Below the pieces are notes generated by a model, which was not told where the DNA came from, made no database searches, and saw nothing but the letters and a program-made list of their open reading frames with translations. 64,000 bases of DNA from Rhodospirillaceae bacterium (GTDB lineage Bacteria > Pseudomonadota > Alphaproteobacteria > DSM-16000 > Inquilinaceae): NCBI GenBank assembly GCA_020638575.1, contig JACKIH010000003.1:229501-293500 (forward strand), written 5' to 3'. Shown piece by piece: positions 8,639 to 17,622 of this stretch. A program made the position numbers and the translations under genes. The first letter of the stretch is position 1. Every line of letters starts with the position of its first letter.

Positions 8639-10351
8639 CTACGCCCGGTCCAGCGTGCCATCATAGAGCGAAAGCGGCGGATGCGCTTCGGGGTCCGCCT
8701 GCACCTCGATCAGCCAGGGCCGTCCACTGGCGAGGGCACCTGCCAGGGCCGGCTCCAGCTCCTGGGGATCGTCCACCCGCACGGCCTCGCAGCCGCAGGC
8801 GGCAGCAATCGCTGCATGGTTGACCGGCGCGAACGAACAGGCGGAGGTGGAGCGCCCGAACTTCACCGTTTCCGCATCCTTCTGGTAGCCGAGCACGCCG
8901 TTGTTGAGCACGACGACCACCAGGGGAATGCGGCAGCGCACCAGGGTTTCCAGCTCCGCCCAGCTATGGGCGAAGCCGCCATCGCCGACCACGGCCAGGG
9001 TGGGGCGATTGGGGGCGGCGATATGCGCGCCGATGGCCAGCGGCACACCCCAGCCGAGCCCGGCCAGCCCGCGCGGCGTGATGAAGCGCTGGCCGGCATC
9101 GCAGGAACGGAGCTGGCCCACCACCCACATGGAGGAATAGCTGGCGTCGGCCACCACCGTGCAGTGCCGCGGCATCACATGCTGGATGGCCGCCATCACC
9201 CGTTCCGGCCGGATGGGCCGGGCCTGGCTGGCGTAGACGGGCGCCCGGTCGGCTTCGAACGCGGCCCACGCCTCGGCAATGCGCCGCTTGGCATGATCGA
9301 CGCGCCCCCCGTCGTTCAGCGCCGTACGGTCGGACAGGGCGTTGACCACCGTTCGCACGTCCCCCACCAGGCGCGCCGCTTCGAAGTTGCGGCCGATCTC
9401 CGAGGGATCGAGGTCGATGTGGATGAAGCGCGTGTGCTTGGAAAACAGGCGCCAACTGTCGGTGCCGTTCTGGTTGGTGCGGGTGCCGGCCAGCAGCACC
9501 ACGTCGGCTTCGCGCAGCAGGCCCAGGCTGTGCCGGCCGAGCGAGCCCGGACCGGTGAGCGCCCCCACGACGCCGGCCGATAGCGGGTGGGTTTCCACCA
9601 CCGCCCCCTTGCCCATGTTGGTCGTATAGACGGGAACCTTGTGGATGTCCTGGAAGCGCTGCACGGCCGCTGCGGCATCGCGGGTGGCGGCCCCGCCGCC
9701 GGCCATGACCACCGGCATCTTGGCGTCGCGCAGCAGCTCGGCCGCGGCGTAGAGCGCATCGTCGGACGGGCGCACGCGATCGATCGGCCAGGTGCCGAGG
9801 CGGGCCGATCGCGGCGACGGCTTTTCTGCCGGCTGGATCAGGCGGTCGGCCGGCAGCAACAGCACCGCGGGACCCGGCCGGCCGCTGCCGGCGGCCGTGA
9901 AGGCGGCGTCAATATAGTCGTCGATGCGGTCGGCGGCGGGCAGGCGATGGCACCACTTGGTGCAGGAAGCGAACAGCGCCTCATGGTCGAATTCCTGAAA
10001 CGCGTTACGGCCGACACTGGGGGTATCGACTTCCTGGACCAGGGCTACCACGGGGATGCTCGCCTTGATCGCCTCCGCGAGCGGCGGCACCAGCAGGGTC
10101 GCCGCCGGCCCGTTCTGGGCGCACACCACGGCGATCTTGCCGGACACGCGGGCGTACCCGTCCGCCATGGCGCCGCCCATGTTTTCCTGGCGATAGGCGA
10201 TCTGGCGGATGCCTGCGGCCTCGCAGGCCAGCACCAGGGCGCTCGGCAGGCTTTGCGCGAACACGAACTCCACCTCGTGGCGCAAGAGCGCCTTGGCGGC
10301 GCGCTGGGCGACGGTGACGGTGGGGCGTTCGGCCACAGTGGCGGGCGACAT
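8639..10351 (-). CDS. Thiamine-diphosphate-dependent enzyme (acetolactate synthase large-subunit-like)
   Basis: A 570-residue three-domain ThDP enzyme. The catalytic Glu is E56 in the RQENMGGAMADGYAR block, the middle domain carries VVMAGGGAATRDA, and the C-terminal ThDP/Mg motif begins GDGGFAHSWAELETLV and ends in LNNGVLGY. AAGGAG precedes the ATG. The family covers acetolactate synthase, sulfoacetaldehyde acetyltransferase, benzoylformate and oxalyl-CoA decarboxylases. No small regulatory subunit is adjacent, and the context is catabolic, so a decarboxylase or carboligase on a 2-keto acid is more likely than branched-chain amino acid biosynthesis. It starts three bases after the aminotransferase stop. 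Confidence 0.8.
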   Translation of the reverse strand: MSPATVAERPTVTVAQRAAKALLRHEVEFVFAQSLPSALVLACEAAGIRQIAYRQENMGGAMADGYARVSGKIAVVCAQNGPAATLLVPPLAEAIKASIPVVALVQEVDTPSVGRNAFQEFDHEALFASCTKWCHRLPAADRIDDYIDAAFTAAGSGRPGPAVLLLPADRLIQPAEKPSPRSARLGTWPIDRVRPSDDALYAAAELLRDAKMPVVMAGGGAATRDAAAAVQRFQDIHKVPVYTTNMGKGAVVETHPLSAGVVGALTGPGSLGRHSLGLLREADVVLLAGTRTNQNGTDSWRLFSKHTRFIHIDLDPSEIGRNFEAARLVGDVRTVVNALSDRTALNDGGRVDHAKRRIAEAWAAFEADRAPVYASQARPIRPERVMAAIQHVMPRHCTVVADASYSSMWVVGQLRSCDAGQRFITPRGLAGLGWGVPLAIGAHIAAPNRPTLAVVGDGGFAHSWAELETLVRCRIPLVVVVLNNGVLGYQKDAETVKFGRSTSACSFAPVNHAAIAAACGCEAVRVDDPQELEPALAGALASGRPWLIEVQADPEAHPPLSLYDGTLDRA

Positions 10352-10354
10352 CGC

Positions 10355-11722
10355 TCACGCTCCTTGTGCGGGTGCGGCGGCGACGCCAGCGGACCCGATG
10401 GCGGCGCGGTATTCGACCGACCGCAGGGTGGCGTCGACGGCGTCGAGCACGAAGTCCAGGTCGGCGTCTGTCATCGGCGTGCTGAGACAGCTTGAGGAGG
10501 TCGGCGGCATCAGGATGCCGCGGCCAAGCAGGGCCTGGTGGACCAGCTTGCCGACCGCCTGTTCCTCGGCACTCGGATAGAACTCCCGGTAGGTGCGCGG
10601 CGGCGAGGCGCGCATGTGCAGGCGAAAGAGCGACGCACCGCCGGTCACCGACATTGGGGCACCGGCATCGGCGATAACGCGGCGGAGGCCGTTGCGCACC
10701 CTCTCGCCCATGGCGTTCAGGCGCGCCACGGCGGGCGGGTCCCACGCCGTCATCGCCGCGATGCCGGCCACCAGCGAGATTGGGTTGGCGGCGAAAGTGC
10801 CGCCCTGGGGCACCACGGCACGCCGGCCCTTGCCGGAGAACACCTGCATCACCGCGTCGCTGCCGCCGACAAGGCCGATCGGCAGGCCGCCGCCGATGAT
10901 CTTGCCGATGGTGATGAGGTCCGGCCGCAAGCCGAACTCCGCTGCGGCCCCGTGGTAGCCCTGGCGGAAGTTCAGCACCTCGTCGCACAGGATGAGGATG
11001 CCGTTGTCGTTGCAGAAGCGCTGGATGGTCGCGACATAGTCCGGCTCCAGGCCGATCAGTCCGGCGCGGCTCGGCATCACGTCGACCAGCAGGCAGGCGA
11101 TCTCGGATTTGGCGCGCTCCAGGCACGCGAGCGTGTTGTCGATGTCATTGAAGGGCAGGATGACGTTGTCGGCCAGCACCGCGTCGGGCGTGCCGGCCGC
11201 ATAGGGCACGCGGGCGGGGTCGGACAGGGGGCCCCAGGTGCCCGGCGCGCTGTGTTCGCTCGTCTCCACATAGTCGTAGCCGCCATGGTAGGCGCCTTCG
11301 AACTTGGCCACCTTGGTCCGCCCGGTGTAGGCGCGGGCGGCCTTCACTGCGAACATGGTCGCCTCGGTGCCGGTATTGACGAAGCGCAGCTTGTCGAGGC
11401 CCGGCACGCGTTCGCACAGCATGCCGGCGAGCCGGATCTCGTGCTCGGTGGGATTGGCGAAGCAGGATCCGTGGCGGATGGCTTCGGCCACGGCATCCAC
11501 CACCGGCTGAAAGCCATGGCCATGGATCAGGGCGGTGTAGTTGTTGCCCAGGTCGAGATAGCGGTTGCCGTCAACATCGGTCAGCCAGGCGCCGTGGCCG
11601 GCGGCGATGTAGATCGGCGCCGGATCCGTGGCGACCGTGAAGCGCGTGGTGCCGCCGGGCAGAACCTTCTGGGCCTCCTTGTAGAGGCGCAGTGAGTTCG
11701 GCGTGCGGTTATGCGACTGCAT
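10355..11722 (-). CDS. Class-III PLP aminotransferase (GSA-aminomutase-like, possibly beta- or omega-amino acid specific)
   Basis: A 455-residue fold-type I PLP enzyme. Landmarks are the cofactor loop NTGTEATMFAVKAAR, FEGAYHGGYD, the PLP Asp in ILCDEVLNF and the Schiff-base Lys in TIGKIIGGGLPIG, followed by GGTFAANP. Overall it resembles glutamate-1-semialdehyde aminomutase and the beta-phenylalanine/omega-amino acid aminotransferases close to it. A role in haem synthesis is unlikely given its place between hydantoinase and keto-acid enzyme genes. Its start overlaps the hydantoinase B stop by 14 bases, with AAGGA upstream. A beta-amino acid substrate would give a beta-keto acid, which the downstream BKACE could use; this is inference. 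Confidence 0.8.
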   Translation of the reverse strand: MQSHNRTPNSLRLYKEAQKVLPGGTTRFTVATDPAPIYIAAGHGAWLTDVDGNRYLDLGNNYTALIHGHGFQPVVDAVAEAIRHGSCFANPTEHEIRLAGMLCERVPGLDKLRFVNTGTEATMFAVKAARAYTGRTKVAKFEGAYHGGYDYVETSEHSAPGTWGPLSDPARVPYAAGTPDAVLADNVILPFNDIDNTLACLERAKSEIACLLVDVMPSRAGLIGLEPDYVATIQRFCNDNGILILCDEVLNFRQGYHGAAAEFGLRPDLITIGKIIGGGLPIGLVGGSDAVMQVFSGKGRRAVVPQGGTFAANPISLVAGIAAMTAWDPPAVARLNAMGERVRNGLRRVIADAGAPMSVTGGASLFRLHMRASPPRTYREFYPSAEEQAVGKLVHQALLGRGILMPPTSSSCLSTPMTDADLDFVLDAVDATLRSVEYRAAIGSAGVAAAPAQGA

Positions 11723-13487
11723 CGTCGTCGTCCTTCGCGGGCGTGGATTGCCGGGCTGCCGCCATGCCGGCGCGCAGGGCGGCGGTGGCGGGCAGATCGA
11801 GATCGAGTGTCTGGGGATCGACGACGACGCCGTAGTCGGCCCGTGCCGCCGCTATGCTGACGGTTTCGTCCAGAACGTCGCGGTGCACCTTGGCCGGGGG
11901 GCGCCGCAGCGGATCGCCGAAGCCGCCGCCGCCGGAGGACGCGATCTTGATGTGCGTGGGCCCGATGGTGCGGACGCCGTAGTCCTGCGCGTCGATCTCG
12001 CCGCTGCCGTCCAGCGGCGTTAGCACGATCGAGCCCACGGCTCCGCCTTTGCCGCCGTTGATGCCGTAGCCGGTGCTCTTGCGGGTACCTTCGGAGCGGA
12101 AGGAATACTGCGCCTCGCCGTGCGCCACGGCTTCGTAGTGCAGGCCGGTGCCGCCGCGGTATTCCCCGGCACCGCCGCCGTCGGTGCGCATCTCGTGGCG
12201 CAGGACGGTGACCGGATAGATCTGCTCGTAGGTCTCCGCATTGGGCAGGTTCATGCCGCCCAGCGTGCAGAGCTGGCCGGCCGCCGGAAAGCCGTCGCGC
12301 CCCTTCACCGCCCCGGGGGCGGACGAGCCGTGCCAGTGGTACATCACATAGGTCCGGCCATTGGCGTTGCGGCCGGAGGAGATGCAGTGGGAGGTCTTGC
12401 CCCAGCCGGCACAGGCATCGTCGACGACGGCACGGCCCAGGGCCTTCCACACCGCGTGCACGATCTCGCTGGTCGGATGCACCGTGTTCATGGTCATCGG
12501 CGCGGGCGGCATGGCGTTGACCACGCTGCCCAGTGGTGCCGTGATCGACACCTGCCGCATCGCCCCCTGGTTCTGCGGCACCCGGCCGTTGAAGAACGAC
12601 ATCACGCCCATCAGCACGGCCGAGGTGGTGTTGGCGAGCGAGCTGTTCTTGAAGCCGCGGATCTGCGGCGACGAGCCGGTGAAGTCCATGTGCAGGTGGC
12701 CGTCCTTGACGGTCATGCGCACCCGCACGGCGACGTCGACCGTCTTGAAGCAATCGGTGTCGGAGATGTCCTCGCCGAAATACTCGCCCTCCGGCAGGGT
12801 GCGGATCGCGTCCTGCATCATCACCTGGGCGTGGTCGAGCACGGCGCGGAACACCGCCTGCGTCCGCTCGATCCCCAACTCGCGGGCGATCTCCAGGATC
12901 TTGTCGTGGCCGGTCTTGGTGGAGCCCAGCATGGCCGCCAGGTCGCCATCCAGCAGGTCGGGCGTGCGGCTGTTGAGCAGCAGCAGGCGCCACAGGTCGC
13001 GGCGCAGCTCGCCATGCTCCACCAGGCGCAGCACCGGCAGGCGGATGCCTTCGTGGAAGATCTCCGTCGCCGCGGCGTTGTAGGTGCCCGCGGCCCCGCC
13101 GCCGATATCGGACTGGTGGGCGCGGTTGCTGGCGAAGCCGAGCAGTGTGCCGTCCAGCAGGATCGGGCGGATGATGGTCCAGTCGGGCAGGTGGTTGCCG
13201 CCGGCCTCGTAAGGATCGTTCAGCAGGAACACGTCGCCGTCGTGGAGGTCCCCGCCGTAGTCGCGCAGCACCGCCCGTACCGCGAAGTCGCCGCCGCCGG
13301 TGTGGATCGGCAGGCCGTCCGCCACCGACAGCGCATCGCCCGCGGCATCGCTGAGGAAGCAGGAAAAGTCGTGGCTTTCGCTGAAGATCGGGCTCTGGGC
13401 GGTGCGGGTCATCGCCCAGCCCATGTACTTGGAGACGTGGTCGAGCTGCTTTTGCACCAGCGCCAGGGTGATCGGATCGAAGCTCAT
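11709..13487 (-). CDS. hyuB: Hydantoinase B/oxoprolinase family protein (subunit B)
   Basis: A 592-residue HyuB-type subunit. These proteins, with HyuA, perform ATP-dependent opening of cyclic amides (hydantoins, 5-oxoproline, some lactams) or are recruited into acetone/acetophenone carboxylases. Typical segments are PITLALVQKQLDHVSKYMGWAM at the N terminus, FLLNDPYEAGGNHLPDW, FASNRAHQSDIGG, and the C-terminal GGGGFGDPLRRP. The ATG at 13487 overlaps the stop of the A-subunit frame (ATGA), a standard arrangement for the pair. A long open extension upstream in the same frame runs antiparallel to no real domain and was discarded. Substrate is not determinable from sequence alone. Confidence 0.87.
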   Translation of the reverse strand: MSFDPITLALVQKQLDHVSKYMGWAMTRTAQSPIFSESHDFSCFLSDAAGDALSVADGLPIHTGGGDFAVRAVLRDYGGDLHDGDVFLLNDPYEAGGNHLPDWTIIRPILLDGTLLGFASNRAHQSDIGGGAAGTYNAAATEIFHEGIRLPVLRLVEHGELRRDLWRLLLLNSRTPDLLDGDLAAMLGSTKTGHDKILEIARELGIERTQAVFRAVLDHAQVMMQDAIRTLPEGEYFGEDISDTDCFKTVDVAVRVRMTVKDGHLHMDFTGSSPQIRGFKNSSLANTTSAVLMGVMSFFNGRVPQNQGAMRQVSITAPLGSVVNAMPPAPMTMNTVHPTSEIVHAVWKALGRAVVDDACAGWGKTSHCISSGRNANGRTYVMYHWHGSSAPGAVKGRDGFPAAGQLCTLGGMNLPNAETYEQIYPVTVLRHEMRTDGGGAGEYRGGTGLHYEAVAHGEAQYSFRSEGTRKSTGYGINGGKGGAVGSIVLTPLDGSGEIDAQDYGVRTIGPTHIKIASSGGGGFGDPLRRPPAKVHRDVLDETVSIAAARADYGVVVDPQTLDLDLPATAALRAGMAAARQSTPAKDDDDAVA

Positions 13488-15558
13488 TGCAGCAGGCTCC
13501 CCATGCCGGACACCGCGATGCTGTAGTTGCCCATGGGGTCGATGGAGAGGACGTCGCCGACGCCGACCAGTATGGTCGTGGTGTCCTCCTCCACGATGGC
13601 CGGACCGGCGATGCGGTGGCCGGGCAGGAGGTCGGACGCGCGGAAGATGGGAACCGGCGCCAGGCCGTGCGCGGCATCGGTCCAGACCTCGCGGATCTGG
13701 TAGGGCTGGGGTGCGGTGGCCGTGGGCGGGCGCGGCACCACCTCGACCTGGGGTAGGGCCCGCGCATGACGAGCTGCAGCGACACCACCTCCACCGTGCC
13801 GTCCGGCTGGGCATAGCCGTAGATATCGGAAAACTGGCGCTCGAACCGGGCCTTCACCGCCGCGATGCCGTCGTCCGCGGGGTCGACGGCCACCTGCACC
13901 GTCCATTGCTGGCCGCGGTACTTGGCGTGCAGGAAGTAGTCGCAGGCGATGGCGTCGTCCGCGAAGCCCTCGGCCCGTAGCACTTGGCGCAGCTCATCTT
14001 CCCGGTCAGCGAAGACCTGGCGGATATCGTCGATGGACACCGTGGCCAGCTCGGCGAAGTACGACTGGATGATGTCGTGGCGGATGTCGGAGTTGCACAT
14101 GCCGAAGGCGCAGAACACGCCGGCCAGGTTCGGCACGAACACGCGGGGGCAACCCAGCAGCCGGGCGACCGCGGAGCCGTGCAGGGCGCCAGCACCGCCG
14201 CAAGCCACCAGCGTCAGGCCGCCGGGGTTGGAGCCCTTCTCGCTGGAGATCTGCTCCAGCGCGTGCACCATGTTCTGGTCGGCCAGCCGGATGATGCCGA
14301 TGGCGGCATCTTCCACCGACATGCCGAGCGGCCGGGCGACCTGCTCGTCGATGGCCCGGCGTGCCAGATCGATGTCCAGCGACAGGGAGCCGCCGGCATA
14401 GGTGCCGGTGCGCAGGCGGCCGAGCACGAGCTGGGCGTCGGTGACGGTCGGCAGGGTGCCGCCGAGGCCGTAGGCGGCGGGACCCGGCCGCGAGCCCGCC
14501 CCCTGGGGGCCGACCTTGAGCATGCCGCCGGCGTCCACCTGGGCGATGGTGCCGCCGCCGGTCCCCACCGTGTTGATTTCGACCGACGGAGTAATGGCGG
14601 GGTAGCCGGCGATATCGAGCCGCGTCGTTTCGGCGACCTTGCCGTCCTTGAACAGCATCACATCGCAGCTTGTGCCGCCGACCTCCATGCTGATCAGGTC
14701 GCCGAGCCCGCCGGCCCGTGCGTAGAAATCCAGCGCACCGACGCCCGCCGCGGGGCCGGACAGCATCAGCACCACCGGCTTGTCTTCGATGTGGTCCACC
14801 TGCACCGCACCGCCGTTGCTCTGGATCAGCAGCAGACGGCCGGGCATGCCCATGGCGCGCAGCTTGCCGTCCAGCGCGTTCAGGTAGGGCACCACGCGCG
14901 GCCCGATGAAGGCGTTCACCACCGCCGTCGACGACCGCTCGTATTCCCCCATCACCGCGGCCAGTCGAGCCGATTCATAGATGAAGCAGCCGGGCATGCG
15001 GTCACGCAGATAGTCCGCGCACACCGTTTCGTTGCGGGGGTTGAGAAAGCTGTTGATGAGGCAGACGGCGACGGCGCGGACGTCGGCCGCGCGGAAGCGC
15101 GCAATGGCGTCGTCCAGGTCCGCGACCGCGACCTCGGTTTCGATGGCGCCTGTCTTGGTTGTGCGTTCGCGCACCGGGCGGCGCAGGTGCCGGGGCACCA
15201 GCACCTCGGGCCACGGTGAGCGGTGGTCCCAGACATTGGCGCGCAAGCCGCGGCGGATTTCGATGCTGTCGCGGAAACCGTGGGTGACGATCATCCCCGT
15301 CGTCACGCCCTTGCCTTCCAATAGGGTGTTGGTGGCGATGGTCGTGCCGTGGACGAAATGGGTGCAGGTGCCGAGCAAGCTTTCGACGCTCTGGCCGATG
15401 TCGGCCGCCGCCTTCGCCAGACCGTCGAACACGCCCTGGGCGGGATCGTCGGGGGTGGATGGCACCTTGCTCAGGCGGATGCCGGACTGCGAGCCGACCA
15501 GCACCAGGTCGGTGAAGGTTCCGCCGATGTCGACGCCGATGCGCCAGGTTTCCTGCAT
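13484..15558 (-). pseudogene. hyuA: Hydantoinase A/oxoprolinase family protein (subunit A), apparently frameshifted
   Basis: The first about 600 codons (15558 to about 13760) give an ordinary HyuA: the actin-like ATP motif DIGGTFTDLVLVG at residues about 8-20, HGTTIATNTLLEGKG, SGPAAGVGA, EVGGTSCDVML and CGGAGALHG. At the GGGCCC run at 13756-13761 the frame breaks. The family C terminus (LPQVEVVPRPP to SGMGSLLQ, including GPAIVEEDTTTIL) continues in the next frame and ends at 13484, overlapping hyuB. One missing base, most simply a G, would restore a protein of about 690 residues, normal for the family. GAGGTG precedes the ATG. Either a recent mutation or a sequencing error in the homopolymer explains this; intact partners on both sides favour error or a very recent event. 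Confidence 0.78.
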
Positions 15559-15590
15559 TGTGAGAGCACCTCGGAAGCGGCCGTGCAGAG

Positions 15591-15611
15591 TTTGATATAT
15601 CAAATATCAAA
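15591..15611. promoter_or_regulatory. Palindromic operator ahead of the hydantoinase genes
   Basis: A perfect 14-base palindrome TTTGATATATCAAA (15591-15604) is followed by an extra half-site ATATCAAA. It lies 33 bases upstream of the hyuA ATG (minus strand) and overlaps a plausible -10 (TATATC on the minus strand). The same TTTGATATATCA core occurs ahead of dctP. The candidate ligand is the GntR/FCD regulator at 19002. Confidence 0.6.
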
Positions 15612-15709
15612 CTCCAGGCAAGCCCATGCTGGCGATGCGGGGGCGAGGTACCGTGCGCGTGGCCGGAGCGCTGCGCACGCTCCGGTCCATGACGGGCACT
15701 CAAAGATCT

Positions 15710-17020
15710 CTACGAGAAGAAGAGGCTCGGCACGACCAGTATAATGTCTTCGAACACCGCACAGATGAATATCCCAAGGATCATCAGCAAGATAAACGGG
15801 ATCACAGATTTGTAGATATCCGTCATCTCCACGCCGCGCGGCGCCACTCCGCGCAAGTAAAACAGGTTGTAGCCAAAAGGCGGTGTGAGAAATCCAACTT
15901 CCATATTGATGATAAAGAGAATTCCGAACCACACGGGGTCGAACCCCAGCGAGTGGGCAATGGGGGCAAAGATGGGCAGGGTGATCAACATGATGCCCAC
16001 GGTGTCCAGCACCATGCCCAGCACCAGCAGGATCGCCATCATCGACGCCAGGATGACGTAGCGGTTGACCTCCAGGTCGGCGACGAAACCTTCGACAAAG
16101 CGGGAGGCGCCGAAGGCCGTGTAGAACGTCGACAGCCCGGTGGCGGCGATGATGATCCAGAAGATCATGCAGGAGTAGAGCAGGGTCTCGCGGCACGACT
16201 CCGGCAGAATCTCGCGCCAGAAGCGGTTGCGGTGGCGGCCGAAGGCGATGACGGCGGCACCGAATGCCCCCACCGCGGCGGCTTCGCCGATGCTGGCGAG
16301 GCCCGACAGGATCGAGCCGAGCACCAGGCCGATCAGGGTAAGCGGTGCAATGAACCCGGCCAGCGACTCCAGGGTCGATTTGTCAGACGGTCCGCCCAGC
16401 TCGCCGGCGTCCTGCGGCCGAAATCGTGCGTAGACGAGGATGTAGGTAACGAACAGGGCAGCGATCAGCAGGCCCGGCAGGAAGCCCGCAGCATAGAGCC
16501 GGCCGATCGAGGTGCCGGAGATCACACCGTAGACAATCATGGTGACGCTGGGCGGGATGAGGATGCCCAGCGATCCGCCCGCCGCCACGCTGCCGAGCGC
16601 GATCTGCTTGCTGTAGCCGCGGTTGAGCATGGCGGGTACGGCGATCATCCCCATGGAGATGGTCGCCGCACCGGAGATGCCGGACATGGCAGCGAAGATC
16701 GTCGCCACGCCCACGGTGCCGGCGCCGAGCCCGCCGCGCACTCGCCCGAACAGGGTGCCCATGGCGCCGAACAGGGATTCCGCCACGCCGGAGCGCTGCA
16801 GCATCGCCGCCATGAAGATGAACATGGGAATGGCGGTGTATTCGAAGGAGGTGGCCGACCGGAACGCCCGCAACGGGATCATGGTCAGCGAACCTTCCCC
16901 CATGAAAATGAAGATGAAAGCAATCGACAGGCCGCCGAGCGCAAAGGCGATGTGCACGCCCGAAAACAGCAGAATAAACAGGGATCCAAAGAGGAGGATT
17001 GTGAGGAGTAATGGATCCAT
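15710..17020 (-). CDS. dctM: TRAP transporter large permease (DctM)
   Basis: A 436-residue, twelve-or-so-helix DctM protein, the ion-coupled channel subunit of TRAP importers. Family motifs are AMSGISGAATISMGMIAVPAM in the middle of the first half, GILIPPSVTMIVYG (about residues 146-159) and the C-terminal NMEVGFLTPPFGYNLFYLRG. It follows the small-permease gene by five bases. Its 3' end is somewhat less GC-rich than the surrounding genes. The intergenic stretch downstream (15559-15709) carries the promoter/operator of the hydantoinase operon, so the TRAP genes and the enzymes are probably separate transcripts under one regulator. Confidence 0.92.
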   Translation of the reverse strand: MDPLLLTILLFGSLFILLFSGVHIAFALGGLSIAFIFIFMGEGSLTMIPLRAFRSATSFEYTAIPMFIFMAAMLQRSGVAESLFGAMGTLFGRVRGGLGAGTVGVATIFAAMSGISGAATISMGMIAVPAMLNRGYSKQIALGSVAAGGSLGILIPPSVTMIVYGVISGTSIGRLYAAGFLPGLLIAALFVTYILVYARFRPQDAGELGGPSDKSTLESLAGFIAPLTLIGLVLGSILSGLASIGEAAAVGAFGAAVIAFGRHRNRFWREILPESCRETLLYSCMIFWIIIAATGLSTFYTAFGASRFVEGFVADLEVNRYVILASMMAILLVLGMVLDTVGIMLITLPIFAPIAHSLGFDPVWFGILFIINMEVGFLTPPFGYNLFYLRGVAPRGVEMTDIYKSVIPFILLMILGIFICAVFEDIILVVPSLFFS

Positions 17021-17025
17021 CTGAT

Positions 17026-17559
17026 TTAATTCTCAAAGTCAGCTTGGGTGATGTGGTCTTGGGGGGAGCCCAGCACGGTTTGTAGGCATTTGAGGAAATG
17101 GGAGATCCAGGCGAGTGCGATCAACGCACTGCCGATGGGGATGAGGATTTTGACGGCCCAGACCGGACCGTCCCACAGGCCGGCCGACGACGTTTCCCCC
17201 ACCCTGAGCGAGCGGTAGGCGAACTGTCCGCCGTGGTGGAGGAGGACGTAGGCGACCATGCCGAAGCAGACGGTGCCGATGGTCATGTCGACCAGCGCCT
17301 TCGCCTTCGGGGGCAGTCGCCCGTGGATGATGTCCACACGCACGAAGCTACCTTCCTGCAGCGTGTAGGCGCCCCCCAGGAAGATGATCGCCGCCCCCAG
17401 CCACGAGGCGATTTCCCGTGTCCAGGCAAAGCTCTGGTTGAAGATCAGGCGGCTGAAGATCTCCACCATGATCAGGCCGATCATGATGAGGATGAGGTAC
17501 TTGACCGGTCGTGCAATCCAGGCGACGAGGCCGTCGATCAAGGCGATTGCTCTGGACAT
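17026..17559 (-). CDS. dctQ: TRAP transporter small permease (DctQ)
   Basis: A 177-residue protein with four predicted membrane helices. DctQ landmarks are TREIASWLGAAIIFLGGAY followed by FVRVDIIHGRLPPKAKALVD (about residues 74-93). It packs against DctM and helps dock the binding protein. It lies between the DctP and DctM genes in the usual P-Q-M order, 63 bases after dctP. Confidence 0.88.
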   Translation of the reverse strand: MSRAIALIDGLVAWIARPVKYLILIMIGLIMVEIFSRLIFNQSFAWTREIASWLGAAIIFLGGAYTLQEGSFVRVDIIHGRLPPKAKALVDMTIGTVCFGMVAYVLLHHGGQFAYRSLRVGETSSAGLWDGPVWAVKILIPIGSALIALAWISHFLKCLQTVLGSPQDHITQADFEN

Positions 17560-17622
17560 GGCCAGTCCTTCGGCAATTCGGGGAAGGGCGGCGCGCGCGG
17601 GGTGCGCGCGCCCCCGATCGAG

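Noticed and set aside
10355..11722. HemL (haem biosynthesis) assignment for the aminotransferase
   Set aside because: Although related to glutamate-1-semialdehyde aminomutase, it lies in a catabolic operon and alphaproteobacteria normally make 5-aminolevulinate by HemA (ALA synthase).
11581..15603. A single open frame of about 1340 codons on the minus strand covering the hydantoinase genes
   Set aside because: Only its first 600 codons read as HyuA. After 13760 it becomes an arginine/proline-rich shadow of the hyuB and aminotransferase genes; the HyuA C terminus continues in a different frame.
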